Assembly: GCA_946480965.1 (NCBI GenBank)
Contig: CAMLMI010000030.1
Coordinates: 1 to 22,041, forward strand
Length of the DNA stretch: 22,041 nucleotides
From: an uncultured Verrucomicrobiales bacterium
Lineage (GTDB): Bacteria; Verrucomicrobiota; Verrucomicrobiae; Limisphaerales; CANJSG01
Direction: 5' to 3'
The number at the start of each line of letters is the position of its first letter. Position 1 is the stretch's first letter. The translations under genes and the position numbers were made by a program. The notes under the pieces were generated by a model. It saw nothing but the letters and a program-made list of their open reading frames with translations. It was not told where the DNA came from and did not search any database. Below, in pieces: positions 16,290 through 22,041 of the stretch.

Positions 16290-18572
16290 TCAAGGATTCG
16301 GCGCACCGGGCGTCGGCGGCAGCGGCGCCCACACATCCGGATCGGCGGCGGTGCGGCCGTAGGACTGGTCGGTCGTCTGCGCTCCAAACTCCACGGAATC
16401 GAGCACAGCGTTCAGGTTCGCGTCGGTGTCGGTCAGGAAGACCTGTTCCCCGGATTTCGACAGTTTGAAGCTGGCGTGCAGGCCGGGTGAATCGGTCCCG
16501 TCTTCGTCGGCCCAGACCACCAGATAGCCGTTGGCGGGGATGACCGTGCCCGCCGGGAACTGCCACTTGCGCGGGTTGTTCGGCTCGTCGCTGAGATGAC
16601 AGCCGGTGAGGTCCACGTCGGAGTCGCCGAGGTTGCGCAGTTCGATCCAGTCCTCCCGCTCGCCCTGCGGATCAGTCGCGCCGGATTCGTTGTCGGCCAG
16701 GATCTCGTTGATCACGACCACGGAGTTCGACGCGGAGGTGAGCGCGACGCGGTAGCTGTAGGTGTCGCGTTCGGCGCGGGCGGGGGAGAAGCGCGCGGCC
16801 TTGGCCGGATTCGCCGAGCGGGCCTCCACATAGTAGCGGACCTTGGTCCCGGCCGGGTAGTTCGTGGTGAATCCGCCGAAGGTGCCGTCGCCCGCCACGC
16901 CGTCGCCGTGCGCGCCGTCGTCGAACATCGGGTGAACTGCGAATTTCCCGTAGTCCGCGCCGCGATGGTAGAGCCAGACGGAGTCCAGGCCGTTCGTCCC
17001 CACGGCCTGGACCACGGCGGTCACGACGCCGACCTCGGTGGCGGTGGGCAGCACGGCCGGATCGGCCACTGAAACGATGGCGGGCGGCACGGGCGTCAAA
17101 GCGGCGTTCGTGCGAAGGTAGTTGTAGCGGTTCGTCACGTGGGTGCGGAGCGCGACCAGGTCGTTGGTGTAGGAAGCGAGGGTGAAGCCCTTGTTCGGAT
17201 CGGCGACGATGGCGGCGGCGCTGAGGCGGTGGAGCTGCTGGATGAGCGGCGTCATCACCGCGGGGTTGTAGTTTTCCTCCAGCACGGTGCGCATGTGGGC
17301 CAGGTAGCGCTGGCGCAGCTCCTGGTTGGCCAACAGCCGGTAGATCAGCGGCCGGTTGTTCAGCCGGGCGTTGCCGCCGGTGGCATTGTAGCCGACGAGC
17401 GGGGAGAGCGTGACATCGCCGACGGTGAAGGCTTCGTTGCCGTCGTGTTCGACCGGTGCGATGCGGCCGCTCTCGACCTCGTAGTAGAAGCCGTAATCGG
17501 CGCCCTTGTTCCAGTAGCTGTCGTCGTCGGTGAAGATGTTTTCCAGCGCGAGGAACCACAGCCAATCATCCACCGCCCAGGTGTCCTCCAGCACGGTGCG
17601 GAGCGTGTTCGTGGGCGTGGTGTTCAGCGCACGGATGGCGTTCACCAAACGGTGCCAGGCGACGTTGGTGTCGGTCGCGGAGGTGTTCTTCAGCGCGTAG
17701 TGCGCGCGGTAGGAGGCGAGGTTCGTGGTGTTGAGGTAGGCGAAGGCGGAGTTGGAACTGGTGAAGCCGGCACCCCCGCCGCCTCCGCCCGTTGCGGCGT
17801 TGGGCGCGCGCCAACGGTCGCCGTCGTTGCTCGGGAAATACTTCTCCAGCAGGTCGCCGTTCTCCTGCTCGATCAACGAATAGACGCCCCAGAAGGAGCC
17901 GTTGATGAAGACGCGGCACATCGCGCCCTCGGGGCACGGGGTGTATTGGCTCATGACATGGAAGTAGAGCGGCTCCCGCATGAGCGTCTCGTCGCCGAAG
18001 GCGTTGTTCAGATTGAGGGTCGAATAGTCCATCAGATTGGCGGCGGAGTTCGTGTGGTCGATCTCCAGGTTGATGGACTTCTTGGTCCCGGCCATCGAGA
18101 AGGAGGTGTTGCCCTTGTAGCGCGCGCCGACGCCGTAGTTGGTCGCGCCGTTGTCCAACGCCAGCACGCAGAGGACATTGGTCTCGGCGGTGCGTCCGGC
18201 GGTGAGCTGGGTGTTCCAGTTGGCCGAGGCGAAGGTCAGATACAAGGTGCGGAAAACCGTCGGATCATACAGGCCATCGGTCTTCACCGCGCGGTAGAAC
18301 TTGATCCCGCCGACGGTGGCGTCGCCGATGGAACGCCAGACGGCGTTGGTCGCGTTGCCGGAGAGAAGCGTGCCGAGATTCGTCTCCACGGTCCAAGCGG
18401 CGAGATCGGCAGTGGACTCGATCCGCCAGTCGTCGTCCTTGTCGCCATCGACCTGGACCATCGTGTTGGTGCCTAGCACGAGCAGGCGCAGCGCGCCGTC
18501 GGCGGCTTGAGACGCGGTTGGCCAGACCCAGGAGGCCAAGGCGGTGGCGAGGAGAAGCAACAACCGTTTCAT
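16290..18572 (-). CDS. Secreted CotH-family kinase with C-terminal lamin-tail domain
   Basis: 760 aa from ATG 18572; the upstream in-frame start at 18602 lies inside a repeat and would spoil the signal peptide MKRLLLLLATALASWVWPTA. Residues about 25-96 are a small beta domain ending in FYRAVK. Residues about 100-490 are the CotH kinase-like domain: RTLYLTF, KGNTSF, KKSINLEID, LNLNNAFGDET, FINGSFWGVYSLIEQ, then DDWLWFLALENIFTDDDSYW (335-354) and PVEHDGNEAF (373-382), which I take as catalytic-loop and metal-binding segments. Residues about 500-605 include an Ig-like domain with DDGAHGDGVAGDGTF. Residues 617-735 are a lamin-tail domain (VVINEILADN, DWIELRN). CotH proteins are atypical secretory kinases. 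A Gly-rich run lies at 262-269. This is the last gene of the locus. Confidence 0.9.
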   Translation of the reverse strand: MKRLLLLLATALASWVWPTASQAADGALRLLVLGTNTMVQVDGDKDDDWRIESTADLAAWTVETNLGTLLSGNATNAVWRSIGDATVGGIKFYRAVKTDGLYDPTVFRTLYLTFASANWNTQLTAGRTAETNVLCVLALDNGATNYGVGARYKGNTSFSMAGTKKSINLEIDHTNSAANLMDYSTLNLNNAFGDETLMREPLYFHVMSQYTPCPEGAMCRVFINGSFWGVYSLIEQENGDLLEKYFPSNDGDRWRAPNAATGGGGGGAGFTSSNSAFAYLNTTNLASYRAHYALKNTSATDTNVAWHRLVNAIRALNTTPTNTLRTVLEDTWAVDDWLWFLALENIFTDDDSYWNKGADYGFYYEVESGRIAPVEHDGNEAFTVGDVTLSPLVGYNATGGNARLNNRPLIYRLLANQELRQRYLAHMRTVLEENYNPAVMTPLIQQLHRLSAAAIVADPNKGFTLASYTNDLVALRTHVTNRYNYLRTNAALTPVPPAIVSVADPAVLPTATEVGVVTAVVQAVGTNGLDSVWLYHRGADYGKFAVHPMFDDGAHGDGVAGDGTFGGFTTNYPAGTKVRYYVEARSANPAKAARFSPARAERDTYSYRVALTSASNSVVVINEILADNESGATDPQGEREDWIELRNLGDSDVDLTGCHLSDEPNNPRKWQFPAGTVIPANGYLVVWADEDGTDSPGLHASFKLSKSGEQVFLTDTDANLNAVLDSVEFGAQTTDQSYGRTAADPDVWAPLPPTPGAPNP

Positions 18573-18586
18573 GGCGCGGGGGAAGC

Positions 18587-18685
18587 AACCACAGATGGAC
18601 ACAGATTCACACAGATAGGGGCGGGAGACGGAAGCGGCTCAGTCTCGTTTTTCGGATCTGTGTCCATCTGTGTGTATCTGTGGTT
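18587..18685. repeat. Palindromic repeat element with 10-bp-period CACAGAT arms
   Basis: The left arm (18587-18616) contains three ACAGAT units spaced 10 bp apart, starting AACCACAGATGGACACAGAT. The right arm (18656-18685) is its inverted copy, ending in TATCTGTGGTT. The arms match at 26 of 30 positions, and all four differences fall in the dinucleotides between units. The centre (18617-18655) is 39 bp of unrelated GC-rich sequence. It lies between the two CotH genes, starting 15 bp upstream of the second one, and would fold into a long hairpin in their shared transcript. I recall similar CACAGAT-rich intergenic repeats in many verrucomicrobial and other environmental genomes. Confidence 0.8.
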
Positions 18686-18709
18686 AATGTCTTTTGGGCT
18701 GCTGATCGG

Positions 18710-20821
18710 CTACTTCTTCTCCACCGCCTGTTTGATCTCGGCGTGGTTCAGCAGGTAGGCGCGGCGCAGGTCGGCGAAATCCTTCAGCGAGATGCGCCGG
18801 CCTTCGAGCTGGCCCGACACGCTCGCCTCGAACTCCTCGTAGGACTCCAGCTTGCGCGTGTCCTTCTTCACCTCGGCGTCGATCAGCTTGTGGTAACGCT
18901 CGGCGATGGGGCCGAGCTTCTGCCAATCGAGCCAGTGGCTGGCGATGTCGTGCATGTATCCGAGATAGCGCTGCTTGAGCGCGGGCACGGCGAGCAGCTT
19001 GGAGAGGAGCGGCTTGTTCGCGTCCTTCGCAGCCACCAGCGGATCGAGCTTCACGCCCTCCACCTGCGGGCCACCCATCATCATGCCGGGACCGCCGGGG
19101 CCGGGCAGCGCAGAACCAAAACCCGCGCCCACGGCTGCTTCGTCGAGCAGGCCCGACTTCGCCGTGTCCCACTTCGCGAACCAACCGGAGAAGGTCGCCG
19201 TCCACTCCGCCTTCGTGAGCGAACCGTCCTTGTCCGCATCGGCGGCGGTGAAGAGACCGGGCCCGAGGAACATGGCCGGACCGAAGCCGCCGGGTCCGCC
19301 CGGACGATTGCCCTGGCCACCGCCGGGAGGACCGCCGAACCCTTCGGGCATGGGCAGCAGTGCGCCGAGCCCTTCGACGAACTGCGGCTGCTTCAAGCTC
19401 TCGGCCTTGCCCGCATTGATCGTGTCGAACCACTTCGCGCCGACGGCGGAAAATTCCGTCGCGTCCAGCTTGCCGTCCTTCGAGGCGTCGCCCTGATCGA
19501 TGAGCAATCCGGCCAGCATCGATCCGGGACCGAATCCTCCCGGTCCGCCCATCATCCGGTTGCCGCCACGACCACCACCGCCGGGTCCACCGGGACCACC
19601 GCCGAATCCAGGACCGCCCGGCCGCGCGAAGGTTTCGTTCGTGTCGTGCGGCACGAGGTGGAACTTGCCCTTCTCGTCGAGATAGAGGCTGTAGTCGCTG
19701 GCGCGCACCCAGTAGCCGTCGTTGTTGATGAGCGCGTTTTCCAGCGCGAGGAACTTGAGCGCTCCATCGATGTCGAGGATCGGCGCGAGCGCGGCCTCCA
19801 GCTTGTCCGGCGGGGTCTCGTTCAGGATCTTCGTCAATCGGATAAGCGCGGCCCAGGACGTTTCGTCGTCCTTGGTCTTGATGTCGTAGATCGGCTTGTA
19901 GGGCGCGGAATCGTCGCCGAGATAGGCGAGGCCGCCGCGACCGTTCGGGCTGCCGGAGACTTTCCAGCGCGCGCCCTTGCCGGAACCGTAGTGGGTCTTG
20001 GTGAAGTCCTTGTTGAACTGTTCGGAGTTCACGTAGAGGCCCCAACTCTCGCCGTTGATGACCACGCGGACGAAGTTCGCGCGCGGTGCGGGGAGGTAGT
20101 TCTTGGCGATCTCGGCGAAGAGCACCTGCCGCAGGAAGCTCGGGTCTTCGTGGGCGTTGTTCAGGTTCAGCGTCTTCACGTCGCCCAGCCGCTGGTCCTC
20201 GTGGACGAAGTCGAGCGAGAGGTTGAGCGAACGCTTCCGCCCTTCGCCCACCATCATGAAGGACGACATGCCGCGGAAGTGGACGCCCACGTCCTTGTAG
20301 GTCTTGCCGTCCACCACGAGCGTCGCGGGAACCTCCACGTCGGTGTTGTTGAAGTCGGCCAGCTCCTTCTCCCAATCAGCGCTCTCGAAGGTCAGGAACA
20401 GCGTGCGGATGACAGAGGTGTCGTAGAGCGGCTTGTCGGCGTAGGAAGCCACGTCGGCGGGCGTCAACTTTTCGCCGGGCTGGGGCGGAGTCTGTTCGCC
20501 GCCGCGCCCACCAGGACCGCCGAACCCGCCCGGACCTCCGGGACCGCGCCGCCGTCCGCCGCCGTTGGCCGCTTCCTTCGCGAGATGTTCGCGGGCCGCC
20601 TTTCGCTCGGTCGCGTCGAGACGCTTGTCGCCATTGGTGTCGAACTTCGCGACGAGCTTCGTTTCCCCGCCGCCCATCGGGCCGCCGGGACCGCCCGGAA
20701 AACCTCCCGGAAATCCGCCGCCGGGCGGACCGTCGGGCGAAGGCTGGGCGAAGAGCGGCGCGGCGCAGCCGAGCACGGCGACCAGGACGGCGCGGGAGAG
20801 AAAGCGAGAGGTGGAGTGCAT
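18710..20821 (-). CDS. Secreted CotH-family kinase with EF-hands inserted in the kinase domain
   Basis: 703 aa. Signal peptide 1-25 (AVLVAVLGCAAPLFA). Residues 27-55 and 87-110 are Gly/Pro-rich, flanking an EF-hand loop DTNGDKRLDATE (61-72). The CotH domain starts near 130: RTLFLTF, HFRGMSSF, KRSLNLSLDF, LNLNNAHEDPSFLR, INGESWGLYVNSEQ, LKFLALENALINNDGYW (355-371) and HLVPHDTNETF (388-398). Here the kinase domain is interrupted by residues about 401-588: Gly/Pro-rich stretches with two good EF-hand loops, DASKDGKLDATE (445-456) and DADKDGSLTKAE (528-539), and a degenerate third near 552. The CotH domain then resumes at LDPLVAAKDANKPLLSKLLA (592) and QRYLGYMHDI, in parallel with the neighbouring paralogue. 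The gene follows the DUF4956 gene by 31 bp. Substrate unknown. Confidence 0.9.
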   Translation of the reverse strand: MHSTSRFLSRAVLVAVLGCAAPLFAQPSPDGPPGGGFPGGFPGGPGGPMGGGETKLVAKFDTNGDKRLDATERKAAREHLAKEAANGGGRRRGPGGPGGFGGPGGRGGEQTPPQPGEKLTPADVASYADKPLYDTSVIRTLFLTFESADWEKELADFNNTDVEVPATLVVDGKTYKDVGVHFRGMSSFMMVGEGRKRSLNLSLDFVHEDQRLGDVKTLNLNNAHEDPSFLRQVLFAEIAKNYLPAPRANFVRVVINGESWGLYVNSEQFNKDFTKTHYGSGKGARWKVSGSPNGRGGLAYLGDDSAPYKPIYDIKTKDDETSWAALIRLTKILNETPPDKLEAALAPILDIDGALKFLALENALINNDGYWVRASDYSLYLDEKGKFHLVPHDTNETFARPGGPGFGGGPGGPGGGGRGGNRMMGGPGGFGPGSMLAGLLIDQGDASKDGKLDATEFSAVGAKWFDTINAGKAESLKQPQFVEGLGALLPMPEGFGGPPGGGQGNRPGGPGGFGPAMFLGPGLFTAADADKDGSLTKAEWTATFSGWFAKWDTAKSGLLDEAAVGAGFGSALPGPGGPGMMMGGPQVEGVKLDPLVAAKDANKPLLSKLLAVPALKQRYLGYMHDIASHWLDWQKLGPIAERYHKLIDAEVKKDTRKLESYEEFEASVSGQLEGRRISLKDFADLRRAYLLNHAEIKQAVEKK

Positions 20822-20852
20822 GGTGTGGACGGGTGGAGGTGAAAGGGATGAC

Positions 20853-21539
20853 TCAGACGGCTTCGGGTTCGTGACGGCGGATTTCGACGGACTGCACGCC
20901 TTCGGCGCGGTTCAAGGAGCGGACGAGCGCTTCAGCCGATGCGCCGGGACGCAGCCGCACGTCGTAGAGCAGATCGAGCGACGCGCCTTGACGCGCGGTG
21001 GTGATGGAGACGAGTTCGCGGGCGAGGAGGTGTTCGGAGAAGATCGTTCCGGCCAGGGCTTCGCTGTCCTGCCCGATACCGCAGCGCAGCGTCAGGCGAA
21101 AGGCGGTATCGGCATCCGGTCCCGTCGCCGCTTGGCGCTTCGCCAGGAAGAACGCCGCCACGCCCACCACACATGAGCCGATGCCGGCGACCCACAGATC
21201 GCTCGCCCCGGCCGCCATGCCGACAACCACCGCGAAGATCACATAGGCCGTGTCCTGCGTGTCCCGCACCACGGTGCGGAAGCGCACGATGGACAGCGCG
21301 CCGACGAGGCTGAAGGCCCGGGCCACGTTGTCGCCGATCACCTGCGTGACCATCGCGATCAACACCGCCAGCAGCACCAGCGTGGCGGTGAACGACGCCG
21401 AAGCGTCCGCCCGTCGCGCCCGCCGGTGAATCCATGCCACCACCGCGCCGAAGACCAGCGCGAGCGACAACCTCACGAGGATGTCGAGCGGCGCGACGTG
21501 CGGCCCGGCCGCGAAGGTGCTTTTCAGGAATTCGGGCAT
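20853..21539 (-). CDS. DUF4956 domain-containing membrane protein
   Basis: 228 aa from ATG 21539. The frame is open further upstream, but the conserved protein begins at MPEFLKSTF and the upstream sequence belongs to the overlapping VTC gene. Hydrophobic segments lie at about 18-37, 50-68, 97-112 and 114-134. The family signature is RAFSLVGALSIVRFRTVVRDTQDTAYVIFAVVVGMAAG (74-111). Residues 145-228 form a soluble C-terminal domain with a ferredoxin-like pattern. The function of DUF4956 is unknown. It is repeatedly found next to VTC-domain polyphosphate polymerases and CotH kinases, as here. The start overlaps the VTC stop by 16 bp, implying coupled translation. Confidence 0.92.
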   Translation of the reverse strand: MPEFLKSTFAAGPHVAPLDILVRLSLALVFGAVVAWIHRRARRADASASFTATLVLLAVLIAMVTQVIGDNVARAFSLVGALSIVRFRTVVRDTQDTAYVIFAVVVGMAAGASDLWVAGIGSCVVGVAAFFLAKRQAATGPDADTAFRLTLRCGIGQDSEALAGTIFSEHLLARELVSITTARQGASLDLLYDVRLRPGASAEALVRSLNRAEGVQSVEIRRHEPEAV

Positions 21540-22041
21540 GGCTGGAGCAACGGGGAGCCCTGGCTCGCGGAGCGGACTTCGTGGGTGGAGGAGGCGGAGG
21601 CCACCAACCGCAGCGCGTCCACGGCGAGGCGGTATTTCGAGGTGGGCTCCGGAACCAAGGCGAATTCTTCGACCAACGCCTTGAACAGCGCCGGCAGGTC
21701 CCGGAGGAACTTCAGCTCCAGGATCGCGTAGCCGGGCAGCACCGGCACGGCGGGTTCGGAACCGAAGAAGTCGAAGCCGTGGACCGTCGTCGCCCGGAGA
21801 TCCTCGTCGATCGTCAGGCGGATGGGGCCGTTCACCGTCATCGCCACCCGCGCCGTGCGGCGATAGGCGATGCGGGCCACCGGAGCCAGCCGACGCGCCA
21901 TCAACCGCCGCTGGAACCAGCGTCCGGCCCAAGGCGTTTCGAGGTGGGTCAGGCTTCCAGAGTCTTTGGGAAAGATAGGGCGCGAGAAGCCCCTCACCCC
22001 AGCCCTCTCCCCATCGGATGGGGAGAGGGTGGCCGAAGGCC
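21524..22041 (-). CDS. VTC-domain polyphosphate polymerase-like protein (partial, C-terminal part)
   Basis: The frame is open from the window edge to the stop at 21524; the N-terminal part of the domain lies outside. Recognisable VTC elements are RRTARVAMTVNGPIRLTIDE, then YAILELKF and SKYRLAVDAL, which contribute the basic and acidic residues lining the catalytic tunnel in yeast Vtc4-like enzymes. In that family the domain makes polyphosphate from ATP. The last ~20 residues overlap the DUF4956 start. At 21990-22041 the frame runs through a REP-like palindrome, giving a non-VTC-like stretch (SPSDGERAGVRGFSRPIFPK). A GTG at 21997 could start a truncated product, but such a protein would lack most of the domain. 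The gene is either continuous with an in-frame insertion or broken; the window cannot tell. Confidence 0.8.
   Translation of the reverse strand, partial: PSATLSPSDGERAGVRGFSRPIFPKDSGSLTHLETPWAGRWFQRRLMARRLAPVARIAYRRTARVAMTVNGPIRLTIDEDLRATTVHGFDFFGSEPAVPVLPGYAILELKFLRDLPALFKALVEEFALVPEPTSKYRLAVDALRLVASASSTHEVRSASQGSPLLQPCPNS
21990..22041. repeat. REP-like palindromic repeat (partial, at window edge)
   Basis: CCCTCTCCCCA (22003-22013) pairs perfectly over 11 bp with TGGGGAGAGGG (22019-22029) across TCGGA. It is preceded by CCCCTCACCCCAG and followed by GGCCGAAGGCC. This resembles the CCCTCACCCCNNCCCTCTCCCC class of dispersed repeats, in which an outer GGGTGAGGGG would close the structure just beyond the window. 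Confidence 0.7.

Noticed and set aside
18518..20842. Long plus-strand and minus-strand frames opposite or offset from the EF-hand CotH gene
   Set aside because: The CotH frame has a signal peptide, CotH blocks and EF-hands; the alternatives have no recognisable motif and start in the palindromic repeat.

Overview
The window is GC-rich and looks like a chromosomal segment of a Verrucomicrobiota bacterium, perhaps of the Pedosphaera/Limisphaerales type. The evidence is a PEP-CTERM secreted protein, a Minf_1886-family protein, a GYF_2/DUF4870 membrane protein, CotH-kinase and lamin-tail secreted proteins, and large secreted proteins of a style common in that phylum. Shine-Dalgarno sequences are mostly absent. 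I saw no tRNA, rRNA, CRISPR array, transposase or prophage core genes. Family assignments rest on motif recognition from sequence; no database search was run.

Layout. (1) 1-4479, minus strand: two secreted proteins in tandem. One is a seven-repeat beta-propeller protein; the other is a collar protein ending in a phage-type S74 intramolecular chaperone, cut by the window edge. (2) 4480-5073: a leader region with two adjacent palindromes, a possible 43-aa ORF and a strong intrinsic terminator just before the next gene. (3) 5074-7224, plus: an EF-G paralogue with unusual switch I. (4) 7225-7688: a gap with a 30-bp perfect palindrome and a near-perfect PHO box. (5) 7689-8565, plus: a single-cluster ferredoxin, a terminator, and a stand-alone HD domain resembling the C-terminal part of Ppx/GppA. 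(6) 8570-9289, minus: GYF_2-DUF4870 membrane protein, convergent with the HD gene. (7) 9543-11621, plus: DeaD/CsdA-type RNA helicase with its terminator, then a 126-bp inverted-repeat element. (8) 11832-14995, minus: a compact operon of a 44-aa single-span membrane protein, a Minf_1886 protein and a double-domain M16 metallopeptidase. (9) 15208-16164, plus: PEP-CTERM protein and terminator. (10) 16290-22041, minus: a polyphosphate-polymerase-like VTC protein (partial), a DUF4956 membrane protein, a CotH kinase with EF-hands, and a CotH kinase with a lamin-tail domain.

The most interesting region is block 10. VTC, DUF4956 and CotH genes are recurrent neighbours in bacteria and have no agreed function. 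Here the locus has two CotH paralogues with different accessory modules: one carries a ~190-residue Gly/Pro-rich, EF-hand-bearing insert inside the kinase domain, the other a C-terminal lamin-tail domain. A palindromic repeat with 10-bp internal periodicity sits between the two CotH genes, and a second, REP-like repeat lies inside the open reading frame of the VTC gene at the window edge. A membrane polyphosphate or phosphate-transfer system coupled to secreted kinases is a reasonable hypothesis, not a demonstrated one.
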